A stretch of 64,000 nucleotides of DNA from Promerops cafer (lineage: Eukaryota; Chordata; Aves; Passeriformes; Nectariniidae): positions 715,875 through 779,874 of the forward strand of contig VZSE01006237.1 of NCBI GenBank assembly GCA_013398275.1, given 5' to 3'. The notes below the pieces were generated by a model. That model ran no database searches, was not told where the DNA came from, and was given only the letters and a program-made list of their open reading frames with translations. Each line of letters opens with the position of its first letter. The stretch's first letter is position 1. Shown here in pieces: positions 25,247-36,306 of this stretch. The translations under genes were made by a program, and so were the position numbers.

Positions 25247-26829
25247 CATGGAGCTGCTGTGCCACAGGGGAGGGGGCAGTAGTAGGGGAGACAAATCTGT
25301 GTTTTCAGAACAAGAGAGTCGTAGAAAAACAGGCTGGAAAAGGGCACCATGACTACAGACAAGTGCTGGGACCATCTCCTCCCAGTATCACACCAGCCTA
25401 CTGGATGCTTTCAGCCAGGTGGGCTCAACTCCACCTGCACTGTGCGAGGTGGCCTCTTGGCTGTCCCAGGGAAAGGATCTGGGTGTTCCCAGTGCCAGTG
25501 GCATAGCTGGCACAAAAGCCTTGCAGCTGTCCCAGGGCTAGATTGGCACTGAGCACGCGGTCTCTGTTTGCAGACTGTGTTAGCAGTGCAGCAGCTGTGC
25601 TCCAGGCTTTGCTCCTTTCCCTACAAGAGCGTCGGGCTCAAGTGGGATCTGCTTTGGCAGCAGTGCTTGCAGCTGGCAGGTCTCAGTCTCACACTGCGAC
25701 TGAGGACATTTCTAGATTCTTCTGTGTCTGAAGGGGCTGATACGGAGCGTTTCCTAGGATGTCTTCAGGGCCCCCTTGCCCTTTGAGGGTGGGAGTCATG
25801 CAGCAGTAGGATGGTGGGAAGCCTTGTGCCAGAAAGTGCAAAGGTGGGAAATAAAGGTGCCAGAGCCTGCAGGATCTGCGTCCTGCGCATCTTTTGGTCC
25901 TGGAAGGGAAGAGCCACTCCTCCTGGATCCATGCTGTGGTTATAAGCCTCTCTTTTGTGTTCCACCCACCTCTCCCTCACCTTCAGGGCACCTGCCTAAA
26001 CAGGAAGCACCAGATCCAAGTAGTTAGTGGATAACCTGCTACTGGGTTACTACTGTTTCTTGACCAAATTGGCCAAGCAGAGGATTTGTTTGCCTTGTAC
26101 ACAAGGTGCTGTACAAATGGAGCAACACAGCATTCCCTCCTCTGGTGTGTTCCCTTGTGTTCCTTTCAGGGCAAACTCCAAGGCCAAATAACAGAGAGTG
26201 CTGTGGGCACAGGAGAGCATTTTCTCCAGGTAAGATGTGAGTCTCTGGGCAGTGGAGACTGGAAAATGTCCCACTGGAATCTGTTTGCCTGAGCTGTGAC
26301 TAAAACCTGACTTGCAAGAGCAGATTTATATGTCCCCAAATACAGTATTGCAGTCTCACCAGCCTTGAGCTTCTTCCCTGCTTCCATCTTCCACTGTTCC
26401 TGATCATGCCCAGAGTGGTCTGTACACCCAGCATCCTGCTGCTGGTGTGTGACTCTACTGCAGGCAACAAGCTGTGTTGCCACTTCTGCCCCTGCACCCT
26501 CAAAATGCTGCTGGGCCAGGACAGTGCCCACCATGCTTCGAGCAAGACTCTGGAGAAGGCACCAAAAAGCTGAGGTGGGTGCTGAGGGTGCCAAAAGCCA
26601 TGGCCACCCTGGTGCACAGTGGGAGGGGGTGTGACAGCCCCAGCCTCAGCCCCAGAGATGCCCAGAGCCCCTGACAGAGCTCCTGCCACGATGCCACTGG
26701 GCCATCAATGTCTGGCACCATTCAAAGGCAGCGGAAGCGTGGGCTGGGGTCTCTGTTCCTGACCTGTGTGATGCCCTGGCACCCCGGCTCAGTCCGGTGC
26801 TCCACGCACTGAATTAGCTCTCAGCACCG
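25247..26829. other. Gene-free interval left of the CpG island
   Basis: No exon supported. If the CpG island to the right is the cadherin promoter, this is the proximal upstream region. Confidence 0.4.
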
Positions 26830-26870
26830 CGCACAGGAGGGTTGGCCCTGCCCTGGGGATGGCCAGGTCT

Positions 26871-26896
26871 GCCCCTGCCCTTGCCCCTGCCCCTGT
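26871..26896 (+). repeat. (CCCCTG)n hexamer repeat
   Basis: Four imperfect units of GCCCCT/GCCCTT at the left shoulder of the CpG island. Confidence 0.85.
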
Positions 26897-27032
26897 CCGC
26901 GCCCTGCTCCCGCCCCCGGGGCGGCCGGCAAGGCACTGGGGCGGCGGAGACGATGCGGGCGCCCGGGGCGGGGGCACCGCGGGGTGGGGAGCGGACCCGA
27001 GCTGCGGGCAGAGCCTCGCCGCCCCGCTGGGG

Positions 27033-27815
27033 NNNNNNNNNNNNNNNNNNNNNNNNNNNNNNNNNNNNNNNNNNNNNNNNNNNNNNNNNNNNNNNNNNNN
27101 NNNNNNNNNNNNNNNNNNNNNNNNNNNNNNNNNNNNNNNNNNNNNNNNNNNNNNNNNNNNNNNNNNNNNNNNNNNNNNNNNNNNNNNNNNNNNNNNNNNN
27201 NNNNNNNNNNNNNNNNNNNNNNNNNNNNNNNNNNNNNNNNNNNNNNNNNNNNNNNNNNNNNNNNNNNNNNNNNNNNNNNNNNNNNNNNNNNNNNNNNNNN
27301 NNNNNNNNNNNNNNNNNNNNNNNNNNNNNNNNNNNNNNNNNNNNNNNNNNNNNNNNNNNNNNNNNNNNNNNNNNNNNNNNNNNNNNNNNNNNNNNNNNNN
27401 NNNNNNNNNNNNNNNNNNNNNNNNNNNNNNNNNNNNNNNNNNNNNNNNNNNNNNNNNNNNNNNNNNNNNNNNNNNNNNNNNNNNNNNNNNNNNNNNNNNN
27501 NNNNNNNNNNNNNNNNNNNNNNNNNNNNNNNNNNNNNNNNNNNNNNNNNNNNNNNNNNNNNNNNNNNNNNNNNNNNNNNNNNNNNNNNNNNNNNNNNNNN
27601 NNNNNNNNNNNNNNNNNNNNNNNNNNNNNNNNNNNNNNNNNNNNNNNNNNNNNNNNNNNNNNNNNNNNNNNNNNNNNNNNNNNNNNNNNNNNNNNNNNNN
27701 NNNNNNNNNNNNNNNNNNNNNNNNNNNNNNNNNNNNNNNNNNNNNNNNNNNNNNNNNNNNNNNNNNNNNNNNNNNNNNNNNNNNNNNNNNNNNNNNNNNN
27801 NNNNNNNNNNNNNNN
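27033..27815. other. Assembly gap (783 N)
   Basis: An unbroken run of N inside the CpG island. Both edges are GC-rich on the left and mixed on the right, as expected for sequencing dropout at very high GC in birds. All long frames across it are artefacts. Confidence 1.
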
Positions 27816-29329
27816 CGAGCACACGCTCCAATTAAAACAGTCCGGTGCTTGAAGAGCTGCAGCTCCTTTTTAAACCGGTGGTATCCTAAAACATCCTCTT
27901 CGGGCTCCTTCCTACCCAGGAGCCATCTCCCCATTTCTCCCGCTGAGACCATAGCCTTCGAGCCCATTCCGCGCCCATTCCGCACGGAATTCGCGTTGGG
28001 CGCGTGTGGATGTGTGGCTGCTATGCCTGAGGAACCCAGCGGGAGCCCTTAGAGCCGGCCGGGTAACATCTCTCTTCACAGAGCCGCATTTTTTTTCTAA
28101 CAACCAACTAAAAATAACTGTTCTAAAACTAGCACTTTCCTCATTTAAAATGTGGTTCCCAACTGGCTGTGCACAGGCCTTTTGGGAGCGAGAGCTGCAG
28201 CCGCATCTGCTCGCTGGCGTGCCCTGGCCCAGTGCTGCCACGCCAGGTGCCTCTCGCCGGGCAGCCGGGGAGCCGGGGAGCCCACCCTGTGGCATCCGGG
28301 CTCCTGCGGGCACTGGCGGCGAGTCTGGGAGTGGAGCGATGCAGTTGATGCCTCTTCACTGTTGTTTGATTTCTGACAGTTTTAACGTCCTGCACAGTCT
28401 GGGGCCATCTGCGCTGTCTTCTCACCTAACCGCGTTTTATCAGTTGCAGGGGTGATGGTGTAGACAGCGGCAAGGAGGGGCAGGCTCAGGAGTTCAGACA
28501 TAACTTCATAAGACAGTGCAGTGCACCTCAGGGAAGCCTTTGGACCTGAGAGGGCTACGAAGGACGGGTGGCTCCACCAGAGCTCTGGTTCTCCAGAGCT
28601 TGCTTGCATGGCCTGAGGAAATCAGTGTGGGGATGTGCCTCTGTCCCTGCTCCTAGGCTGGTACTTGCAATGCTGTGTGTTGCAGCACAGTCTTGCATAC
28701 CACTGAGGAAATCTCAGCTCATGACTGTTTCTTTGGGACCTGTTTCTGTCTCTTCAGAGTACCCAATGCACAGAGCATGGCTGAAGCCTGCAGTCTCTGT
28801 ACTCATAGATTGCATGCTCAGCTCAGAACCTGGGCTTTGCCAGGTTTTCCCTGTGAGGCTGATGGATGCTCTCCAGTTCTTTCAAGAGCACTGGGTAAGG
28901 AGTATTTGCAGCAAACAATTATCAGGGTTGGAGATCGTTGTCCTGGTACATCAGTTTTCAAATGCTGAAAATAAATTGTTTCTCTGGCTTTGAGTCTGAA
29001 ACGGTTTCTCTGTGCTGGTGCTGTGTTTGTTTGTGTTCAAGGCCAAAAGGTGGTTCTGCTGCTCATTGATGAATTCCCTGAAATGTTGACAGTACCCTGA
29101 GAGTAGCACAGGGTAGAGCCCGCTGAAATCTAAATAAGCTGGCCCAGATTCTGTGCTGACTTTTGTCTCACGTACGTCTCTGCTCCAGTGAGGTGAGGGT
29201 CAGATCAAGTGAGGTTTGGTCTCTGTATGAAATGCTGGTTGCTGAATAATACAGTGCTGAAATTGGTGGGCTTATGAAAGAAAAAGTATGTGCTGTTTCA
29301 TAGGTAAAAAAGCCAGTTCTGTTCCTGCC

Positions 29330-29342
29330 AAAAAAAAAAAAA
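29330..29342 (+). repeat. Poly(A) run, 13 A
   Basis: Thirteen consecutive A residues. No retroposed body is recognisable immediately upstream. Confidence 0.95.
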
Positions 29343-29473
29343 GCCCTTTGCTTTTTGGTGCATTGACACTTTATAATATGATCTGGTGATTTCATACCTG
29401 TGACAGAGAAGTGGCTACTGGAACAAGGTCAGTTTTAAAACTCTTTTTCAAAAGAAGCTAGCAGGCCTCCAGG

Positions 29474-29496
29474 AAAAAAAAAAAAAAAAAAAAAAA
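29474..29496 (+). repeat. Poly(A) run, 23 A
   Basis: Twenty-three consecutive A residues follow GCCTCCAGG. The run could be the tail of a decayed retrocopy inserted in + orientation, but no parent gene is recognisable to its left. Confidence 0.95.
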
Positions 29497-29499
29497 CAA

Positions 29500-30290
29500 G
29501 AAAGAAAAGGTTGTCTTTGTGTTAAAAATAACAGTTAAAATCCTATTCTTCCTAGCTTCATCCCAAAAAATATGATATTTTCATGATTTAAATGCAATGT
29601 CATGTTTGAAAAATTCATAGTTCTTATGTGTAAGGATTATGAGAAAAGGGTCACAATTTTTGTTGTTTCTATTGTCTGGTCAGCTTTTGGGGTTTTTTTT
29701 TGCACATTAAAAATAATACTGAGCTAGCAAGGCTTTTTTGGTAGCAAATTTTACTTTCATGCTCATAGTCACTATCCCATAGTAGTAAAATTTGGCTGGA
29801 AATGTTGCAGAGGGAATGTTTGTTTATTTGAAGCCCCTTTTTCAGCCCACAGACTTTATTTCATTCGAAGGATTAGATTGTTTGTGAAAGCTTTGAAACA
29901 AAACTGGACTTCAGGTGGGATTTAATCCGCTGTTATTCCTTTAAAGTACAATTACGTATTTTTTCAAATAATTCGTTTTTATATTTTAAAAGCCCACATT
30001 TTAAAAGTAAAGGAAAACAGTTTGAAAAAGAAACGTTGTGGTGACACTTGGGTTGTTCTGCCATCATGTCGCTAAAGAGTATTCGTGCATAAGGATACAG
30101 CCATGTATGAATTTGTGTTGTTATCTTTTAACCATGTGGTTATGCAACTGTGTTTGGGTTTACAAGCAGTGACACTTCTCTGCAGATAAGTCCATGCGTA
30201 TCCCGAGGCACAGGCCATTTTGAGTGATCTGCTTTCTTGAAAAATTACATGTAAAGATGAGGTGGGTGTGAATCCCAAGCAGATTCCTTG
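29500..30290. other. AT-rich interval in presumed intron 1
   Basis: About 800 bp with distinctly lower GC than either side, many A/T runs (ATAATTCGTTTTTATATTTT near 29969) and no ORF of note. It could be a conserved intronic element or old degraded repeat sequence; no family is recognised. Confidence 0.35.
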
Positions 30291-31835
30291 CCCGCGGTTG
30301 TAGGTGGTCACGGTGTACAGCTCCCTGCTGTTCTTGGGCTCTCTTTTGTCTCTACCACCCGTTTATCCCGTGGTGTTTCCTTGGGGAAGGGGTGCCCGGT
30401 GGGGAGGGATGTCACCAGCTTAGCCTCAGACTGTTTGTTGCTCTGGGAATGTCCTGCCCGTGCCCTCAGCACCCGTGTGCTCTTTGCAGGGAGCAGGGTC
30501 CCCTGTGTCACCTTGCTCTCAGGGATCTGTGTGTGGCTGCCCTGGGCTGCAGGTGGGGGTACAGAGCTTTGTCCTTTGGCTTGGCTGCTCCAGCATTCAC
30601 AGGGCTCATGCCTGCATGTCCCTGTGAGCTGTGTTACTTGTGAAGTCCCCGCTCTAGCCCAGCAGAAAAGCCCAGTCTTTGTGGCTGGATTTGGACAGCA
30701 AATTGCTGCAGACTTGGAGTATGGGGTTGGACTTGGACTCAGCTGTCCACCCAACATGAGCTGGGTGTCCACTACTGGCTCAGCTCTGTGGAACATCTGT
30801 CTCTGCAGTTGTGTGCAGTTTGTGGGTTAGTTTCTGCTCTGGAGAGCTGTGGAGGGCTCAGGCGTGGGGCTCTCTGCTCCTGCTGGCAGCCACTGCAGAG
30901 ACCCATCCTCCCAGTTAGTTCACAGTTTCTTTTCATTTAGTCATCACTTTCTATTATTTGCGAAGTCCATAAAAGGAATACAGCACATTACAGTAATTTT
31001 CAGTTTTATCCTTTGCAACAACTCTGCTTTCAGAGACTAGTCCAGACTTTACTTTAGCCTGGCTCTGTATCTCTTGCATTTTTCTTTCTTTTTACTGTCC
31101 TTTGTGCTGTGGCAGGAAGAAGGGAGTTCTGTTTTATCCTGTTGGGGAATGGTTGTTGGATGGCATTTTTGTACTGGTTCTGCAGGACAATGTCTGGGTA
31201 GCAAAAGTGGATCTTTCTCCAGCAGTGTCTGCCTTTTGTTATCCCACAGGGCTGACTGGGATGCCTGCAGAGGGTCTAGGTCTAGCTATGGGTCTTCTTG
31301 GTGATGCTGTTTCTCAGATCCTCTTGCAGTGTGGTTGGAATTCTTCTCGCAAATGGATGTCTCAGCTCTTTGACAGCATTACAGCACCTTCTTCTGAGGG
31401 CCTGTGGGACACTGTGGGCCTGGGCAAGTGGGTAGCTGGCAGCCAGGTGTGGGGCCCACGGCAGCCTCAGAGCTCCCTTAGCTACTGATGTTTCCTACAG
31501 CAGATGGGGATACAGGACTGCTGGGAGGTGGGAGCACAAGGAGAGACTCTTCACAGCAGGTGGGTTGTCTGGGGGTGCCTGTGCCTCAGCAGCTGGGCAC
31601 AGCTTTTGTCTTCAAACAGGTTTCCTAGTGCTGTCTCAGGTGCTTCCACACTGTGCTGACCCAGCCTCGGGGGTGGTGAGGGTGCACACCAGTGTCAGCA
31701 GGGGGTAGCCCTCCCCTCATGTCCTAGAAGGCATCTTTGGATGGAAGGTGGGGGACAGACCCTGCTAAGCTGAGACCCCTGCATTTTTCTTCTTGAAAGG
31801 TGTTGTAGTTGTGCCCTTGGGCATAGGAGAGGCAG

Positions 31836-31898
31836 CCAGCCCAAAGCTGGTCCATCTGAGCTCCAGCCCAGAGCTGGTCCATCTGCCCCAGCCCAAGG
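31836..31898 (+). repeat. 25-27 bp tandem duplication
   Basis: CCAGCCCAAAGCTGGTCCAT (unit 1, 31836-31862) is repeated with one base change as CCAGCCCAGAGCTGGTCCAT (unit 2, 31863-31887). A partial third unit CCAGCCCAAGG starts at 31888. A local minisatellite. Confidence 0.9.
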
Positions 31899-34649
31899 GC
31901 CACGTTTGACTGGATCATTCATTGCTGCTACACCTACAAGCTGAAAACCAAGGTGCTTTTCAGAAAGTGTCTCCTTTCTGCTGGGTGCCCCATCTCAGGA
32001 TAGCTCACTAAACACAAGGCAAGGTTGCAATACTCATTGCAGGAAGGGCAGCACTTCTGTGTTCCCACTCCTACCCTCCTGCTCTTTTCTGGGAAATCTG
32101 CACTTGCCTCCTCTCTGCCTGCTGTGCCCTGTTCTGTTGTCCTGCTTTTACTCACTGCCTTTCTCTGGCAGTGCCATCCATGAGCCTGGAGAAAAAACCC
32201 AACAGAACTCATTCAGTTTTGACTCTACTCAGTGCTGCACTTCCTGATTTCAGATCTCTTTTGGGAGAGCCATTCCTTAGCTCACGCTGCTCAGGGCTGA
32301 GGCTCTGGGCTAAGTGCCTGTTAACGCTGCTGTCACACTGTTGTGGGCAGGGTCTGCTCCCCAGACAAAGCCACCTTGCTTGTCTCACACTGTCACTGCT
32401 GTCATGTGTGCTGAATTTGGCCCTGCCTGGCTCATGATGGAAGCTGTGGCTGTGATGGAGGTGATGCCAGGCCTGGTGCTTCTCAGAAGCACCCACAGAT
32501 TTGTGGCTGCCCTGTAGGAGCATTTAGTGAGGTGCCCCTAGGAGCAGAGCTGGGAGCATCCTGACTCTGCCTAGGGCAGTGGTGTGTCAGGGCCAGTCAC
32601 TGCATGGGCTGAAGTGGTCCTGTGCTTTGGTTATGGCAGTTCTGTGAGCTTTGCTGATCAGGAAATCCTCCAGGGAATCATGAAAGCAGAATTGTTTGTC
32701 CAATACCCTTTTGCAGACACCCCCTGCCCCTCTTTGTTGCTCCTCTCTGCTACAGTACTCGAGAGAACACCAAGGGGAAGGAGACACGGGCTCACTCCTC
32801 TTTAACACTGCCTTGCTCACCATTGCCTCTTCACGTGGGATTTTGTTAATCTCTTCCCAATTGGCTGTAGCCAGTGGCATTAACAACTGCAGGTGACTTG
32901 AAGCTTGAGGCCCTCAACTCACCTGAAGCTGCTGATGGCCAGAAGCTTTCCACAGCCAATGATGGGATGTGAAGGTAGTCGCCATAGAAACATCTTGGGC
33001 AATAAACGGAGCCTTGAAAGCTCTGAATGCCTTTTGGCAGGAGCCCACGTGTGAGTTTGAGTCCAGGTAGTGGTGTTCACCCTGCAGACCCAGGCTGTGA
33101 GCGAGACATTTGGAAACAGCAGCTGTGGGAGCAAGCACAGGATCTGAACGTGGCTTTGGTAAGCTGGCACTTCCCTGAGGTTTTGGTGGCAAAGCGGAGT
33201 CAGAGCGGGAGGGTGTGGTGGTCACAATACTGGCCTGGCAGGAGGGAGCTCATTCCCACAGGTGAGCTGTCCAGTTCCTTGCAGCAAACAGCCCCTCCTG
33301 GGTGCTGCAGCCACAGGCTCGGGGCAGCTTCATCCCCAGTGCTGTGCACGGCAGTGCCTGGGGACTCAGCACAGCCTCTGCAGGTGACACTCGTCTGTCT
33401 CTGGACTCCTCCTTGAGCGCTGCTGCCCCTCCCTGGGCTCTGGCACTTGAGAGCTGTGTGCAGGCAGACAGCAGCCTAGGAAGGGCCCCGTGCCCACCTG
33501 AGAGGTGTTGGAGCTGGGTACCCTGGGGCGTGTGTCCCCTTGGCCCTGGCCTGGGTCTGTCCCCTCGGTGCCCCCCTGCTGCCTTCCCGGGCAGAGCCTG
33601 GATGCCCCTGGCTGGCTGTTTGCTCACAGGGAGCCTGATCATCTTGATGGGAGCCTGTGGGGCAGATGGAGCCTCTGGCTCTGAGGCCCCACTGTTGGCC
33701 AGAGTCAGCAAGGACAGATAAAGGTTTGGCTGGTCCAGAGAAACCAGACTGGTCTGGCCATCCCAGGAGGGAAGAGAGCTGGAAGCTGTGGGCCAGGCCC
33801 TTGTTCTGGCAGGCTCCTGCTCTGGAGTGGATGTTGCCTTGTGCCAGATAGTAACTTCTGTGTGTGCCTGGGGATGCTGCACTCCCTCTCTGGTCCTGCT
33901 TCCTTGCGTTTCTGTCTGTCACACTGGGATTATCTCCCTCTGCTCCTACTGCAGCTTCTTCCTGGAATCCCAAATCCCCAAAATGCTGTTTCTCCAATAA
34001 TCCTTGTCATTAAAAGTGGCTCCTAAGCTCCAAGCACCTCCTCCTGTCCTCATCACCCTCTCTAGAGAGAATCAGTCTGAGTTGTGCACATACTAACAGT
34101 GAGCAAATCATCTTGTTAACCTGGGACAGGACACTGTTTTGTCCCCCCCGCCACTATCAAACTCCAGAGTAACCTTGGATCATTCTGTATTTTCACTATT
34201 CAGTGTTTTTCAGTGTTCACATTTTGTGTGAAAATGTGCTTTCTTTGCTATTGTTACGGCCCCAACTAGGCATGTGGCTGTCGCTGAGGGCGTTGTGCCT
34301 GTGTGGGAGGGGGAATTGTTTCCCCTGCCGCTGGAGTCTGGAAGGTCGAGGACGGACGGGTGAGCGAGGGGGTTGCTTTGAGAGCTGGACTTCACCAGCT
34401 TTCCGAGCTTGGCTGCCTTCCCACTTATGAAATACAGCTAAACCTTTTGATGGCAGGTAGGAATAGCTGAGCATCAGCAGAGTCCTTAAGAAATTACATC
34501 CCTGCTTAAACTTTTAAAAGTCAGCTGAACACCCGTTTGCTACAGCCCTCCCGGGCTGTTTCCCCGTGGCACGGTATTTTCTCCAAAATAACTCCTGCTG
34601 CAGTAATACTGTCCCAAGGCAGGGCACCCCTTCCCTGGGCACCCTCAGC

Positions 34650-34835
34650 TGTGCCGCGGGAGATGGAATTCTTCCCGTGGCAGCTCTCGGATGTTGCTGC
34701 GGTGCGAGGTCAGCCGTGCCCAGGGCCGGGGTCCGGCTGCTCCCGGGGGCCGGGGACGGGCGGGGGGCTCCTCCTCGGGCCGGTGCCGGCAGAGGGAGCC
34801 ATCCTTCCTCCTTTCCCATGCGCAGCCCGCCGTGC
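34650..34835. promoter_or_regulatory. CpG cluster in presumed intron 1
   Basis: About 180 bp with roughly fifteen CpGs (GTGCCGCGGG, CGGGGTCCGGC, CCGGGGACGGGCGG, CCGGTGCCGGC). It is followed at once by a tandem CCAATTAACCAATTAATC motif. No exon is evident. Candidates are an intragenic CpG island or alternative promoter. Confidence 0.3.
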
Positions 34836-35779
34836 CAATTAACCAATTAATCTGAAAGGTGCTGTGAGAGGTGAGCTGAGAACTGGGATCCTCCGTTGGG
34901 CAGCGGCTCTGCTCGTCTCGCTGAGGCTGAGAAGTGACTGTGTCTTTCCCCAATCCCTCTTTTCTGCTTTGTTGCCCATATTCATGTCTCAGGCGAACCC
35001 TTGGGTGGGTTTGATCTGGCCCAGCTTCTTGTGGCCATGTGAGACAGGAGCAGCCTCCGTGGCAGGTATGGCAGAGGCTGATGCCAGCGTCTTGGCCAGC
35101 TGGGTGTGTGGGCAGGGGACAAGCCCCAGGTGTGCAAAGGACTGGGACTGCCACTATGAGTCCCCATGGCGTGAGTGACCAGGGCTGTGGCTGACCCTGC
35201 AGATGAAGACGTGGCCTTGCCTTGCCTTGCCCAGCAGTTGGCAATGGATTAGTGAAGGCACACAAGGGCTTTTGGGCTGGAGCTGTGAAGTCCTGCCTAG
35301 AGGACTGACTGTTGTGCTGACAGATGATGCTGCTCCTGTCCTTGGGACCACAAAGCGATGGATGTGTGGAGTGAATGCAGGCACTGAACCCTCCCCAGCT
35401 GGAGTAGCCACCACAGGTGAGCATTTATGGATTTTTCTCTGAAAAAGCTGTTTACGTTTTTCTGTAATGGGAGACTCGTGTCTGGCTGGGAAGGATGCTG
35501 GAACCATCAGTTGAGGCTTTAATTGGTTTTGCACCTAGAGTGCTAATGTATTTTGGTGGATTAGATGGGAAGTGGGGTGGTGCTTGGCTGCTCCAGAACT
35601 GGAGATGTGAGCTCACGTCACAGGACTGAGAGGCTCAAAGCGTTGTGCAAGGAGAACAGCAGCTTCTCACTCTGCCACGGCTGCTGCTTTCTGGTTAATG
35701 CATTTGGAAGGGTTCAGTCTGATCTCTCTGCTCTGGCTGTGAACGTGGCCTGTACTGGTGCTGCCAAGTGTTTTGGGCC

Positions 35780-36306
35780 TGTTGTGGGATAGCCTTGGTA
35801 AGCAGCTAAACCCCACACAGCCAATTATTCACTCCCTCATTCCCAAGTGGGCCATGGGAAAAGGAAAGGGAGAGTAAAAGCAAGAAAATGTGTGGGTTGA
35901 GATAAAAATGGTTTAATAAGTGGAAGAAGAGAGAAAGAAAACAAGGGATGCAAAGGCAAACACTCACTGCTTTCTGTGCATAGACTGATGTGCAGGAGCT
36001 CCTGAGCTGAGGGTGGCAAATCCCCCCCAAGAACCCTCCACTCCCTTTCTGTTGCTGAGCATGATGTTAGATGGGACAGGGTGGCTTTGTGGTTGATCTG
36101 GGTAATCCACTCCCAAACTCTTGTGCCCCCCCAGTCTGCTTACTGGGGGACATGGTGAGAAGCAGAGACAGCTTTGACACTGCAAACACCATTTGGCAGT
36201 AGCTAAAATACCAGTGTGTTACCAGTTTTGTTTTGGTCACAAACCTAAAACACAGCACCAAGCAAAGCTAATTAACTCCCTCCCAACCCACACCCAGTCC
36301 AGGACA
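35780..36306 (-). mobile_element. Degenerate solo LTR of an avian endogenous retrovirus
   Basis: The + strand is the complement of an LTR family widespread in songbirds, recognised from memory. In order: CTAAACCCCACACAGCC, 'CACTCCCTCATTCCCAAGTG', 'GAGTAAAAGCAAGAAAATG', 'GGTTGAGATAAAAATGGTTT', 'GATGCAAAGGCAAACACTCA', 'GTTGCTGAGCATGATGTTAG', a 'TTGTGCCCCCCCAG' block, 'GGCAGTAGCTAAAATACCAG', 'TGTGTTACCAGTTTTGTTTT' and a CACCCAGTCCAGGACA end. No internal retroviral genes flank it, so it is a solo LTR left by recombination. Substitutions are many, including the position expected for the polyadenylation signal. No coding capacity. Confidence 0.82.

Larger units (their letters stand above)
26830..28400. 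promoter_or_regulatory. CpG island, probable promoter or 5' untranslated exon of the cadherin gene
   Basis: CpG density rises sharply from about 26,830 and the flanks of the N gap are rich in Sp1-type GC boxes (CTCCCGCCCC near 26907, CCGGGGCGGC, CTGGGGCGGCGG, CGGGGCGGGGGC). CpGs continue right of the gap to about 28,330 (GCGCCCATTCCGC, CGGCCGGG, GGGCACTGGCGGCGAG). It is the largest island in the window and lies about 24 kb upstream of the first coding exon. Type II cadherin genes commonly have an untranslated first exon and a long first intron, so I infer the cadherin promoter lies here. The missing 783 bases probably hold its core. Direction is not proven; it could also serve a minus-strand transcript. 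Confidence 0.6.
28401..35779. other. Presumed first intron of the cadherin gene, left part
   Basis: No supported coding exon. It holds two poly(A) runs, an AT-rich stretch, a 25-27 bp tandem duplication and a CpG cluster at 34.7 kb (listed separately). The frames at 30288-30830 and 31102-31488 lack recognisable domains or exon structure. Confidence 0.4.

Noticed and set aside
1..26800. Expected neighbours SLC35C2 or CD40
   Set aside because: I looked for their characteristic transporter helices or cysteine-rich repeats in all frames and found none; the window probably ends before them.
26953..27032. ATG in the CpG island opening an Arg/Gly/Pro-rich frame
   Set aside because: It could be a first coding exon, but it runs into the N gap after 26 codons and the cadherin has its own complete start at 52543. 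Kept only as a note under the CpG island.
26789..28052. Very long frames of 280-400 codons on both strands
   Set aside because: They exist only because the 783-base N gap contains no stop codons; the non-N parts are low-complexity GC-rich translations.
30288..30830. 180-codon plus-strand frame in presumed intron 1
   Set aside because: Leu/Ser/Cys/Val-biased translation without any domain; the opposite strand is equally open, as expected for a chance frame in GC-rich DNA.
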